Positions 8,354-17,800 of a stretch of DNA of 64,000 bases are shown here, piece after piece. Positions within the stretch are counted from its first letter, which is position 1. The number at the start of each line of letters is the position of its first letter. The stretch lies in assembly GCA_035566435.1 (NCBI GenBank), contig DATMRF010000130.1, positions 1 through 64,000 of the forward strand. Direction: 5' to 3'. The position numbers were made by a program, and so were the translations under genes. This DNA comes from DATMRF01 sp035566435 (lineage in GTDB: Bacteria; Verrucomicrobiota; Verrucomicrobiia; Limisphaerales; UBA8199). The notes beneath the pieces are model-generated. The model made no database searches. It saw nothing but the letters and a program-made list of their open reading frames with translations, and was not told where the DNA came from.

Positions 8354-9646
8354 TCATTTCCGCTCTTTGATGGGGGTGTAGTGGCTCAGGACAGGGCCGA
8401 CATAGACCTGGCGTGGCCGGTAGATGCGGGTCGGCGCGTTCATGACCTCTTTGTAATTGGCGATCCAGCCCGGCATGCGGCCGATGGCGAAAATGACGGT
8501 GAACATTTCGATGGGGATGCCGATGGCGCGCATGATGATACCGCTGTAGAAATCGACATTGGGATAGAGTTTGCGCTCGACGAAGTACGGGTCTTTAAGG
8601 GCGGCCTCTTCGAGGTGTTTGGCAATATCGAGCAAGGGGTCCGAGATGTGTAGCTTGGAGAGCATTTCGTCACAGGCCTTCTTGATGATTTTGGCGCGCG
8701 GGTCGTAGTTTTTATAGACGCGGTGGCCGAAGCCCATGAGGCGCTTGCCGCTGTTTTTGTCTTTGGCAGCGGCAATGAATTTGGAGCCGTTGTCGCCCGA
8801 GTCGTGGATGGCCTGGAGCATTTCGAGCACGGCCTGGTTGGCCCCGCCGTGGAGGGGACCCCAGAGAGCGCAGACGCCGGCGGCGGCGCTAGCGAACAGG
8901 TTGGCGCGGCTGGAGGCGACCATGCGGACGGTGGCCGTGGAACAGTTTTGCTCGTGGTCGGCGTGGAGCAGGAAGATGAGGTCCAGGGCCTTGGCGGCCT
9001 CGGGTTTGAGATCGTAATCCTGGTGCGGCAGGGAGAACATCATGTGCAGGAAATTCGCCGTGTATTTCAGGTCGGGCTTGGGGTAGATGATGGGCAAGCC
9101 GCGGGATTTCCGATAAGCGAAGGCGGCGATGGTACGGACCTGGGAAAGCAGGCGGGCGGCGGCGACTTCGAAGTGGGGTTGTTTTTCCTCGGCGAGGAGT
9201 TCGGGATAGAAGCAACTGGCGGCATTGATCATCGAGGAGAGGATAGCCATCGGGTGGGCATTTGCCGGGAAACCCTCGAAATGGTGTTTCATCGCCTCGT
9301 TTAAGAGCTCGTTGTCGGTAAGCAGGTCCGAAAAGCGACGGAGCTCGGCACTGGTGGGGAGCTGGCCCATGATGATCAGGTGGGCGACTTCGATGAAGGT
9401 GGACTTTTCCGCCAGCTCTTCGATGGGAATGCCGCGGTAGCGGAGAATGCCCAGTTCGCCGTCGATGAAGGTGATTTTACTCTGGCAGGAGCCAGTGTTG
9501 GCGTACCCGTCGTCCAGAGTGATGTAACCGGTGTCGTTGCGCAACGCGGCAATATCAATCGCACGCTCCTTTTCCGTTCCTTCGACAATCGGGAGCCTGG
9601 CAGTCTTCCCGTCCAATATCAGTTCAACCATTTTTTCCATAAGCAA
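8354..9646 (-). CDS. gltA: Citrate synthase
   Basis: 430 residues, type II (Gram-negative hexameric) size. Condenses oxaloacetate and acetyl-CoA. Catalytic histidines lie in GPLHGGANQAVLEM and MGFGHRVYKNYDPRA, and the catalytic aspartate in PNVDFYSG. The alternative start MLMEKMVELILDGK is two residues upstream of the likelier MEKMVELIL. First gene of the gltA-sucC-sucD block, so the promoter should be in 9647-9800. Confidence 0.97.
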   Translation of the reverse strand: MLMEKMVELILDGKTARLPIVEGTEKERAIDIAALRNDTGYITLDDGYANTGSCQSKITFIDGELGILRYRGIPIEELAEKSTFIEVAHLIIMGQLPTSAELRRFSDLLTDNELLNEAMKHHFEGFPANAHPMAILSSMINAASCFYPELLAEEKQPHFEVAAARLLSQVRTIAAFAYRKSRGLPIIYPKPDLKYTANFLHMMFSLPHQDYDLKPEAAKALDLIFLLHADHEQNCSTATVRMVASSRANLFASAAAGVCALWGPLHGGANQAVLEMLQAIHDSGDNGSKFIAAAKDKNSGKRLMGFGHRVYKNYDPRAKIIKKACDEMLSKLHISDPLLDIAKHLEEAALKDPYFVERKLYPNVDFYSGIIMRAIGIPIEMFTVIFAIGRMPGWIANYKEVMNAPTRIYRPRQVYVGPVLSHYTPIKERK

Positions 9647-9889
9647 TTTTCCTTACGCACGCATGGCGGCGGAGGTTAGAGAACTGAAGGGCGGAACGCA
9701 ACCGGAAATCAAGTGCCGGGCGAAAATTTTTCGAGTCCCGCGAGGAACTCTGCAAGCCCTGGCCGCAAGCAGTGACGTCTCCATCGCTCCCTCGGTAGCT
9801 GGAATTGGGTTGAAGGATTCGCGGCTGGCTCGCCGCCGGCGCTGGTCCGAGCTTGAAAAGGGCAGGTGGGGCAGGCAGAGTGCACGGAC

Positions 9890-10903
9890 ATGAAGCTGGT
9901 GCTCACGCCGTTTTTGCTGGCCGTGGTTGTGCTCTGCTCGATACCGGTTTGGGGAAAAAGCGCGCCCCGGCAGGTCGAGCATATTCGGCTCAGCGGGCAG
10001 GTGTATCTTCGGCTCGCTGACTGGGCGGCTGGCCGAGAGTTGGACGTGCGCTGGGTCAAGCGGGATGAAACGGTGCAATTGAACGGGCGTTCCGCAAGAC
10101 TGATGCTGGAGGTCGATTCGCGGGAAGCGCAGTTCAATGGGGTGGAGGTGTGGCTGTCGTTCCCGGTGGTGCAGCGTGGCGGGGCTTGCTATGTATCCCG
10201 GTTGGATGCCGAAACGACGCTGTACCCGCTGCTATCGCCGCCGGGTAACCGGGCCGGGGTGAGGATCAAGAATGTTTGCCTGGACCCGGGCCACGGCGGC
10301 AAAGACCCGGGTTATTGCGTTGGGCCGAATCAGGAGAAGCAGTACGCGTTGCTGTTGGCGCAGGAGCTGCGGCAATGCCTGGCGCGGGCCGGATTCAAGG
10401 TGAGCCTGACGCGGACTTCGGATAAATTCGTCGATCTGCCTGACCGGCCGGAAGTGGCACGGCAGCAGGCGGCGGACTTGTTCGTGAGCGTGCACTTCAA
10501 CGCGGCGGAGGCGTCGCGTTCGACAGTCCGAGGCGCGCAGGTGTTTTGCCTGACGCCGGCCGGGGCGAGTTCGACCAACGCACGCGGAGAAGGTGGCGGG
10601 GCCGGGTGGTGCCCCGGCAACCGGAACAACGAGCGGAATCTTTTCCTGGCTTATGAGGTGCAGAGCGCGCTCACGCGGAAGCTGGGGGTGGAAGACCACG
10701 GTGTGAGGCGCGCCCGGTTCGCGGTGTTGCAGGATGCGGTGATGCCGGCGATCCTGATCGAGGCGGGGTTCATGTCGCATCCTGTCGAAGGACGGAAGAT
10801 TTTCACGGCGGCTTATCGGCATGAGTTAGCGCAAGCGATCGCCGAGGGAATATTGGCGTATCAACGCAGGATCGAGCCGCGGCAATCGAAACAAAATCTT
10901 TAA
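9890..10903 (+). CDS. N-acetylmuramoyl-L-alanine amidase (Amidase_3)
   Basis: About 337 residues. I chose the ATG giving MKLVLTPFLLAVVVLC because it opens a clean signal peptide ending near VWGKSAP; an in-frame ATG eight codons upstream exists. The amidase domain starts at about residue 125 with the zinc motif CLDPGHGGKDPG, then LLLAQELRQCL, SVHFNAAEAS and the C-terminal IEAGFMSHP with the catalytic glutamate. Cleaves the amide between muramic acid and the stem peptide in the periplasm, typically in daughter-cell separation or peptidoglycan recycling. The N-terminal ~120 residues may be a substrate- or copper-amine-oxidase-like targeting region. Confidence 0.88.
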   Translation: MKLVLTPFLLAVVVLCSIPVWGKSAPRQVEHIRLSGQVYLRLADWAAGRELDVRWVKRDETVQLNGRSARLMLEVDSREAQFNGVEVWLSFPVVQRGGACYVSRLDAETTLYPLLSPPGNRAGVRIKNVCLDPGHGGKDPGYCVGPNQEKQYALLLAQELRQCLARAGFKVSLTRTSDKFVDLPDRPEVARQQAADLFVSVHFNAAEASRSTVRGAQVFCLTPAGASSTNARGEGGGAGWCPGNRNNERNLFLAYEVQSALTRKLGVEDHGVRRARFAVLQDAVMPAILIEAGFMSHPVEGRKIFTAAYRHELAQAIAEGILAYQRRIEPRQSKQNL

Positions 10904-10941
10904 CGCAAAGGCCCAGCGCGCAAAAGCGCAGAGGGAAAGAA

Positions 10942-10981
10942 TTGCCACAAAGAAGCACAAAAGGGCGCAAAGAAGTGAACC
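10942..10981. repeat. Decamer array with CACAAA/CGCAAA core
   Basis: Four 10-base units, each with a C-purine/pyrimidine-CAAA core or its decayed form (GAAGCACAAA, AGGGCGCAAA), directly upstream of the cobalamin adenosyltransferase start. The step is exactly 10. Confidence 0.6.
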
Positions 10982-10997
10982 AACGAAGGGGCTTGCC

Positions 10998-11519
10998 ATG
11001 AGCATCGTCACGAGGACCGGGGACCAGGGGACGACGGCATTGATGTACGGGCGGCGGGTGCCGAAATGTCACCCGCGCGTTGAGGCGTATGGGGCCGTCG
11101 ACGAACTGAACGCAGCGTTGGGCGTGGCGCGCGTGACAGGTGAAGAGCAGATGGTCAAGGACCACCTGGCGGCGATTCAAAAGGATTTGGTGGTCGTGAT
11201 GGGAGAGTTGGCGACGGCGCTGGAGGACCTGCCACGCTACATCAAAGACGGGTATTCGGTGGTGGGGTCGGGGTTGACGGCGCGGTTGGACCAGGTTGTC
11301 AACGAGGTCGAGGCGCACCAGGTTCCGGTGCACACCTGGGCAACGCCAGGAGCCAGTGTGCCGGCGGCGGCGCTGGACATGGCGCGGACGATTTGCCGCC
11401 GGGCGGAACGGCGCGCGTGCGCTTTGCAGGAGGCGGGGCAGCTCCAAAACCCGGAGGTGATCGTTTATCTCAACCGCTTGTCGGATTTGCTGTGGCTGTT
11501 CGCGCGGCGGGCGGAGTGA
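10998..11519 (+). CDS. Cob(I)alamin adenosyltransferase, PduO type
   Basis: 173 residues. Transfers the 5'-deoxyadenosyl group of ATP to cob(I)alamin. The family ATP-binding N-terminus TRTGDQGTTALMYGRRVPK and the helix VEAYGAVDELNAALG are present, and the C-terminal helix has ARTICRRAERR and YLNRLSDLLWLFAR. The length fits a single-domain PduO ATR. No cobalamin riboswitch is visible in the 94-base leader, which is instead occupied by a decamer array. Confidence 0.92.
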   Translation: MSIVTRTGDQGTTALMYGRRVPKCHPRVEAYGAVDELNAALGVARVTGEEQMVKDHLAAIQKDLVVVMGELATALEDLPRYIKDGYSVVGSGLTARLDQVVNEVEAHQVPVHTWATPGASVPAAALDMARTICRRAERRACALQEAGQLQNPEVIVYLNRLSDLLWLFARRAE

Positions 11520-12025
11520 GGTGATGGACGCGGGTAGGGCGCAACTGTCCTTAGGCCGGCGTAACTCGACCAAACCCCAGGCCGAGACCGTTGCAGGTTG
11601 AAGGTTGAAAGTTGCAGGTTGGCCGTTTTGGATTGCAGGCGAGGCGGAGGGTTCGGAATGCGGAGTCTCGCGAGGGATGGGGATTTCGCTTAGCTCAACT
11701 GACTTAAGGGTTGGTTGCGGAGTGGCGGAAATTCCAAACAAGACGTCGGGAGGCGAAGCGCTTGAGGCCTTCTTGTGTTCAGGTGAGGAGTCGCCGGGTT
11801 GTATGGAGGGCGACGCCGGCGGGGGTGCCGACCCTGCCGGTGCGGTGGCTCACCATTCCAATTCCACCTATTTCTGGCTCCCACTGCTGCCGATGTGGGA
11901 TTTGTTAGTGAAACTCCTCCGTTCGTCCCGCGTTGATGATGATCGTTGCCGCGCGTGCGCCAGCATCTCCTACGGCGCGCCGGTGAGGGCGCTAGAACAC
12001 AGGTTGGAGCGATGAGCCACAAAGT
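11520..12025. other. Possible first cassette or spacer, no convincing gene
   Basis: This stretch begins after the adenosyltransferase and ends at the first attC-like site. Open frames on either strand (for example 11605-12015 plus) have poor composition and no recognisable family. A heptamer array lies at 11591-11625. If the cassette model is right, this could be a decayed or non-coding cassette. Confidence 0.45.
11591..11625. repeat. Heptamer array, TTGCAGG-like, 5 units
   Basis: Five consecutive 7-base units of the form TTGNAGG (TTGCAGG, TTGAAGG, TTGAAAG, TTGCAGG, TTGGCCG), 71 bases after the adenosyltransferase gene. Confidence 0.75.
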
Positions 12026-12128
12026 GCCGAACCCGCAGGGTGGAGCGAACGGGAGGCAGCCGTTCTACGCAGACACAAATCGAACGTCAGCGGCGGCTGC
12101 CTTCCGTCGCTCACCGCGAATGCTTGGC
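12026..12128 (+). other. attC-like site 1 (degenerate)
   Basis: Left R'' box GCCGAAC (12026-12032). An imperfect inverted repeat pairs 12043-12062 with 12094-12112: GAGCGA plus one unpaired A, then CGGGAGGCAGCCG against CGGCTGCCTTCCGTCGCTC. The right R' box is damaged (GCTTGGC, 12122-12128, where GTTRRRY is expected). The extrahelical base, unpaired spacer between outer and inner boxes and ~100-base length fit integron attC architecture. The next start codon is only 6 bases beyond it. Confidence 0.55.
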
Positions 12129-12133
12129 GTAGC

Positions 12134-12526
12134 ATGAATGCGCATCCCAGACTCCCGACTATCGCGCTGGTCGCGGTGGTTTTGATGACTTCGTGCTCGC
12201 GGTCTCCGTCCTACCTGAATCTCATTGGCCGAGACGAGGCGTTTTATAGCAGGGTCGCCAGCGCCTGCGAGGACGCCCGCACGAACACGCCCGCTACTAT
12301 CGCCGACAATCGCAAGATTTCGCCCGAAGGGCTGGCGCTGCCGGCAGTGCTCCGGGACCTGCATCCGGATTATCTCCGCATCACGACGAACCGAGTATTC
12401 TTGAGTTTCGGTGTGGGCCGTGGCGCTTATAACGTGGTTTGGGAACAAGCCGGTGGCTCTTCGTGGAAGCTTACGACCTACGCCGAGGACCTCGAGCGCA
12501 TATTGTTTACGAGAAAGAGACTATGA
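12134..12526 (+). CDS. Small putative lipoprotein in a cassette-like unit
   Basis: 130 residues, no family recognised. The N-terminus has a positively charged start, a hydrophobic stretch and a lipobox-like LMTSC at about residues 18-22, suggesting a lipid-anchored secreted protein. The remainder is polar, with a C-terminal segment resembling a small alpha/beta fold (FLSFGVGRGAYNVVWEQAGG). The start lies 5 bases after the damaged R' of attC-like site 1, and the stop is 6 bases before the R'' box of site 2, as in integron gene cassettes. Confidence 0.6.
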   Translation: MNAHPRLPTIALVAVVLMTSCSRSPSYLNLIGRDEAFYSRVASACEDARTNTPATIADNRKISPEGLALPAVLRDLHPDYLRITTNRVFLSFGVGRGAYNVVWEQAGGSSWKLTTYAEDLERILFTRKRL

Positions 12527-12532
12527 GAATTT

Positions 12533-12657
12533 GCCGAACGAACCGCCCGCACCCAACCGCCGCCCGCGCTTTCCGTTCGCGGCCTTGCCCGGATTCGATT
12601 ACCGTTTGTGCGCCCCACATGCCTCCCCGCGGCGGTAGGTGAGGCGCAGCGTTCGGT
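12533..12657 (+). other. attC-like site 2
   Basis: R'' GCCGAAC (12533-12539) and R' GTTCGGT (12651-12657) pair at six positions plus a wobble. Inside them, after an unpaired spacer, GCCCGCACCCAACCGCCGC on the left pairs imperfectly with GCGGCGGTAGGTGAGGCGC on the right. The site is 125 bases long with a GC-rich loop. The following gene starts 3 bases after R'. Confidence 0.65.
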
Positions 12658-12660
12658 AAC

Positions 12661-13140
12661 ATGAGCCACTCTCAAGAAGATCTGTGTCGGACAGCGCGGC
12701 GTCTCGCGGGGGCCGTTTGCCTCGTTACGGGTGTTGTGGCCCTGTTTGACCTTGGACGGTATGGCGGCGAGCTCCGGCAGAATGGGTTGCTTGGATTCCT
12801 CAGTTTGCCTTCGGTCGTCGTTTTCCAGATCGCATACCTTGTTTCCGCCGCCGTGCTACTCGGAATGGCCCGACCCATTGGCAGTGGCGCCGTGTTACGA
12901 ATCGTCCCACGCTTGTTCTGGGTCGCCGTGGCGGTTTATGGGTTTAGCCTATTCGTCGTGTATGAGGCTTCGCGCCGTGGTGAGTTTGGTATTGGAGCAG
13001 TGGCGACTGCAGTGCTCATTTTCTTTCTTCCCAGCGCGGCGTTTCTGTTGCTTGGGGTGCCGCTCGTAATTATTTATGCGATCCGAAAACCTTTTGCCGA
13101 ACCCGACGGTTCAGCCGGTGGGAGCCAGCCGTTTAGCTGA
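12661..13140 (+). CDS. Small four-helix membrane protein in a cassette-like unit
   Basis: 159 residues with four hydrophobic segments (residues ~12-32, 42-62, 75-97 and 107-135) and no catalytic motif. I do not recognise the family. The ATG follows the R' box of attC-like site 2 by 3 bases, and the reading frame runs into site 3, so that its last ~14 codons are encoded by the attC stem (C-terminus SAGGSQPFS). That arrangement is common for cassette genes. Confidence 0.6.
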   Translation: MSHSQEDLCRTARRLAGAVCLVTGVVALFDLGRYGGELRQNGLLGFLSLPSVVVFQIAYLVSAAVLLGMARPIGSGAVLRIVPRLFWVAVAVYGFSLFVVYEASRRGEFGIGAVATAVLIFFLPSAAFLLLGVPLVIIYAIRKPFAEPDGSAGGSQPFS

Positions 13141-13197
13141 GTTCGCGACATGGGCACCGGTGGCGGCTGGCTCCCACCGCTGAGCTGTGCGTTCAGC
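13096..13197 (+). other. attC-like site 3
   Basis: R'' GCCGAAC (13096-13102) and R' GTTCAGC (13191-13197). The long arms 13111-13131 and 13164-13183 pair almost perfectly (GGTGGGAGCCAGCCG with CGGCTGGCTCCCACC), with one unpaired C in the left arm beside TCAGC and an unpaired spacer between arm and box on both sides. Length 102 bases. The stop codon of the preceding gene lies in the loop. Confidence 0.7.
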
Positions 13198-13254
13198 GAA
13201 TTGATATTCATGCGGCTATTGTCATATAACGATGCCGTTGCTCATCCGCATTAA

Positions 13255-14409
13255 TTATTTGAGTTTCGGACGCTGGTCTGAAGGCAACAGCGCGAGTGCC
13301 GCGAAGGCCGTGGCGGCGTCGGACATAAACATGCGGGGCCAGGAGTCCCCCTCGCCGCCGCCGTGTTCACGATCGTGATTAAGCGAAAACGTGCGCCAAC
13401 AGTCCCAGCGATGCTGGTCGATGTCCCACGGGCGATGGTTTGATTGCAGCCACGCGCGCGCTTGCTGGACGGCGGTCGAAACGTCGGGCACGCCCGCTTC
13501 GCGCATTACATATGTCACCAATCCCGTGGCGTAGGCGTCCGATTGACACAGCAGCGCCACGTCCGGCTTTCCCGGCGGGCCGTAAGGGGCCGACTCTTTG
13601 GACCATGTCCAGGGACCAAGTTTGTAGAGCGACCAACCGCCATCTGCATTTTGCTGGCGCCGCAACTCCGCAGCGAGCGCGGACGCCTGTTCGTGATTCA
13701 ACAAGTCCACCAGCCGCGCGGAGGCCAGCAGCAGCCATGTTTTGTTGTGCAGGTTTTGGCTCACGTAGTTGGCCCGCAGATAGGCTTTCAGTTTCGCGAT
13801 GCCGATCGAGTCACTTTCGTTAATGCTATGGTAACCGTCTCCCGAGCCGACCGCGATGGCGGCCAGCGCCGCGCCGTAATAAACGCTATCCGTCGATTCG
13901 TATGGCTCATTTCCAAAGTCGAGCCAATCCCACGCGCCATCCGCGCGTTGTGCCGCCCATAGCTCCTCAAAGGCTTTGCGCAAGGGTTCGGCTAGAGAGG
14001 TTTGGGTGTCCGGCGTGAGCTCGCCGACCAGCACCAGGAGGTTCAAGACGGCTTCTGAGCCTCGCGATTCGTCCTCTTTACTCTTGTAGAGCGGCTCATG
14101 GCTATCGTAGGTGGCGACGCGAAGGAGAGTTTCCCGCAGCAATCGTTCTTCTTGCGGTGCCGGCGCCTTCACTCCCGCCGCCCTGCGCAACGCGGGCCGA
14201 GCGAGCGCATAAGGAGCAACCGTGTGACAAGAAACGCAGGATGTCTGGATGTCGCCGGTGCGGAGTTTTTTCGCTTTGACAAACCAGATGTCGATCCGGT
14301 CATCGAGGTATCGTGTTGCGTTCGCCTGCCACGGCGTCGGCTGCTCAGGTGCCGGGCCCGCGAATGCCGTCCAGCAGGTCAGGATGAGCGGGAGCGCTGA
14401 TATTCTCAT
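13255..14409 (-). CDS. Secreted heme c protein with terpenoid-cyclase-like alpha/alpha fold
   Basis: 384 residues. The ATG giving MRISALPLILTCWTAFAGPAP opens a signal peptide; the longer frame would need a TTG. A c-type heme site CVSCH lies near residue 57 in TSCVSCHTVAPY. The rest resembles prenyltransferase/squalene-oxidase repeats, with QW-type segments such as DGAWDWLDFGNEPYES and DGGWSLYKLGPWTW. Proteins of this kind occur in several soil bacteria; their reaction is unknown to me. A periplasmic electron-transfer or oxidoreductase role is inference from the heme site. It lies between the two cassette-like regions, on the opposite strand. Confidence 0.75.
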   Translation of the reverse strand: MRISALPLILTCWTAFAGPAPEQPTPWQANATRYLDDRIDIWFVKAKKLRTGDIQTSCVSCHTVAPYALARPALRRAAGVKAPAPQEERLLRETLLRVATYDSHEPLYKSKEDESRGSEAVLNLLVLVGELTPDTQTSLAEPLRKAFEELWAAQRADGAWDWLDFGNEPYESTDSVYYGAALAAIAVGSGDGYHSINESDSIGIAKLKAYLRANYVSQNLHNKTWLLLASARLVDLLNHEQASALAAELRRQQNADGGWSLYKLGPWTWSKESAPYGPPGKPDVALLCQSDAYATGLVTYVMREAGVPDVSTAVQQARAWLQSNHRPWDIDQHRWDCWRTFSLNHDREHGGGEGDSWPRMFMSDAATAFAALALLPSDQRPKLK

Positions 14410-14878
14410 TTTTTCACCATACCAGCCCAAACCGCCGCGTCAACCAACTCGGCGATGACATTTTTCTTGTGCGTCGCGGCTGCCGGGAACGTTGGAACCT
14501 TAACGCCGCAGTACGCCTATTCAGCTCCGATTTCATCGCCGCTTCCTTCGAGAGAAGGCTGCCGCCCAATTGCAACTTCCTGCTCCGGGTGGACCGGAAC
14601 CGTTGTGGCATCTCCCGCAGAAGCGCAAGCTGGTGAACACTTTTTTCCTTGCTGCTTGATTATTGCCTGGAGGCTGAGCCGCGTGCTGGGTCGATACGCG
14701 ACTCGCAAATGCGCAACCGTCGATTGACGGTTTTAACGAAGCTGATACAATTCATGCAAATCCCTGAGGATGAGGGGCTGCGTTTTCGACTGCCCGCGAG
14801 CGGGCGGGCACTCCGGCCGGCAGCTCTTAAGCCACCCCTCCTAAGGGAAATAGAAACGCTCGAACCGGCTAAAGCACT
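14410..14878. other. Intergenic region with a promoter candidate
   Basis: No gene is supported. It contains a hairpin AACCGTC-GATT-GACGGTT near 14714-14732 that overlaps the -35 box of a promoter candidate for the large plus-strand gene. Confidence 0.5.
14724..14751 (+). promoter_or_regulatory. Sigma70-type promoter candidate
   Basis: TTGACG at 14724-14729 and TACAAT at 14746-14751 with a 16-base spacer. It would give a leader of about 120 bases to the 1632-residue secreted protein. The -35 box is part of a small hairpin. Confidence 0.45.
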
Positions 14879-17800
14879 ATGCTCGAAAACCCAGGCCCTT
14901 CTTTTTTTTGGCAGTCTCAACCTCCCAGGAGCGCTTGCTGCGGGCGCAAACCGTGGCGCCATTGGATTTGGGTGCTGGCAGCTGCCCTCGGATGCGGCCC
15001 GCTGGCTGGATTCGGGCAGACAGTGTTTTTGGATTTCAACACCGTAGGCGAATACACGAGCAACTTTAATCCGTGGAACGACAACGGCGGGGCCAATGGC
15101 GGCAATTATTCGTTCATGGAGAGCACCTCCGCCGGAGTCAACGGCGGCGGCGGGGTGAGCGTTTTTCAGAGCAGTGATACAACGGCGACTTACAACCAGG
15201 GCAGCTGGGACTTCTCGACCAGCGGCGCCGCGATCACCATTTCCGTGATGGTCAAGGCCAATGGCCAGATCAGCGGCAATAAAGCGCAGCTCGGAATATT
15301 GAACTCCGATACCAACGGACTGAACGGGAATGCAGGCGTCACCTTTGAGACGTTTCGAGTGATCCCTACTGCAGCAGGGATCTGGTCGTTGCGGGAGCAG
15401 TACCGGACGGCGGGCGCCAACGTGGAAACCGTCATTAACAACGTCAATGTGGTTGCCGGACGCTGGTACAAGTTCGCGGTGAGTTTGACCAATACGTCGG
15501 GAGCTTCTGGATCCTATAGCGCCGGCTGCGCGATCTACGATTACGGCACGGACGGGCTCACACCAGGAACAAACATTGTCACCATCAATACTGCTACCAA
15601 CCATACAGGCCAAACCGATGTGACGGTCCCGACCATGTGGCCGGCCTTGCGCGCATTTCAGAACGGCGGAATTGATGCCTGGGATAACTTCCTGGTTTAT
15701 ACACCTGCCAGTCCGCCGGTGATCACGCAGGCGTTGACCAATACCGGCGTGGCCACGGGCCAAACGGCGACCTTCGGTGTCCTTGCCGACGGGCCGGGAA
15801 CGATTTCCTTTGCCTGGTATACTAATGGCACGCTGGTGGCCGGGGCGTCGGGTGCGAATTATATGACGCCACCCGTCGATGCGAGTTACGCCAATATTAT
15901 GGTTGTGGCCAGTAACGGGAATGGCTCTGCTACCAATTCAGCCACGATTAGTACTTTCGTACCGTCCTTCGCCTCGGTGACGAACCAACCCGCCTCCAAT
16001 ATCCAGACCACCTCCGCTACGCTCAATGGACAGGTCCTGGACACCGGCGGCGCAACGCCGACGATTACTTTGTTCTACGGAACTACCGATGGAGGGACCA
16101 ATCCTGCCGCTTGGTCAAGCAGTGCCGCCTTGGGACCCCAGACAGGCGCGTTTTCGCAAAACGTAACCGGCCTTATGCCAAACACCGGTTATCAATTCAC
16201 TGCGCGAGCCGTCAACTCCATGGGTACCTCGTGGGCGGTTCCTTCGGCTGGATTCAGCACTTTGGCCATCACCCCGGCATCGGTGACGAACCTGCCGGCC
16301 ACCAGCGTGCAAACCGATACGGCAACGCTCAACGAGCAAGTGCTGGCCACCGGAAACGAGGCGCCGAGCGTCACCTTGTATTACGGAGCGACGGACGGCG
16401 GGACCGCTCCCGGCGCTTGGGCGCAAAGCGTATCTGTTGGAATACAATCCGGGCTTTTCTCACAAACGGTCACAGGCCTCTCAACCAACACGACCTATTT
16501 CTTTACCGCGGAGGCCGTCAACTCCGCCGGCCCTTCCTGGGCGGTCCCTTCAGCCACTTTCACCACGCTCACCACCAATACCCCGTTGCCGCCATCGGCC
16601 GCAGTGCTAACTCAGCACAACGACAACGACCGCAGTGGCGAGAACCTGCAGGAAACGTTGCTGAGCACCAACAATGTCAACACCAACCAGTTTGGGTTGC
16701 TGGTGGCGCGGCCGGTGGACGATCAAGTCTACGCCCAACCGTTGATCATCACGAACGTCAGCATTGCGGGGCTGGGTGCTCACAATCTCCTGATTGTCGC
16801 GACGGTCAACGACAGCATTTACGCTTACGACGCGGACGATGCGACGCGGATTGCGCCGTACTGGACGAACAGTTTTATCAATCCGCCTAACATTGTCGCG
16901 CCGAACAACGCCGACGAGAGCGCCATTGGCGCTTGCGGGGGCGGCTACCAGGATTTCAGCGGGAAGTTCGGCATTGTCGGGACTCCGGTCATCGATCCGG
17001 TAAGCGGAACCCTCTATGTGCTGGTGCGCACCAAGGAATTCGGCACCAGTTTTGTGCAGCGGCTGCACGCGTTGAGCGTAGCGACAGGCCTGGACCGCAG
17101 CAACAGCCCGGTCGTTATTACCGCGACCTTTCCCGGCACAGGGGCCGGCAGTTCGGGAGGAATGGTGAGCTTTGATCCGCTGCGAAACAACCAACGGCCG
17201 GCGCTGACCCTGGTCAATGGCGTCGCGTATATCAGTTGGTCGTCGCACTGCGACAACGGGCCCTATCACGGTTGGGTCATCGGCTACAACGCGAGCACAT
17301 TGCAGCAAGTGGCCGTGTACAACGCCACACCCAACGGTTCCGAAGCCGGCATTTGGATGAGCGGGCAAGGGCCTTGCGCGGACGCCAGCGGGAATATTTA
17401 CGTCACGACCGGCAACGGCTCAGTGGACTCAACGGATTACGGCGAAAGCTTTTTGAAATTGGCGCCGACCAACAGCGGCACCATGATGAACACGGCGAGT
17501 TTCTTCATTCCAACAAACTGGTCCAACCTCAACGGCGGCGATGTCGATCTCGGCTCCGGCGGCCTGCTGCTGATCCCGGGCACGTCACTGGCCATCTCCG
17601 GCGGCAAACAAAGCATTCTCTACCTGGTGAACCGCGATAGTATGGGCGGCATCAACAGCGGCCTGCAGCAGTTGTCGCTCAACGCCGGCCAAATTCACGG
17701 CGGTCCGGTTTGGTGGGTCGGCCCGAACGGCTCTTTCATGTACGTGTGGGCGGACTCCGGAGCTCACCTGGTCCAATATCGATTCACGGGCGGCACCTTT

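Noticed and set aside
10904..10997. Cobalamin riboswitch before the adenosyltransferase
   Set aside because: The leader is too short and is made of decamer-like repeats with no B12-box.
11605..12015. 136-residue open frame before attC-like site 1
   Set aside because: Considered as the first cassette gene, but its composition is poor and the opposite strand is open as well. Left as uncertain DNA.
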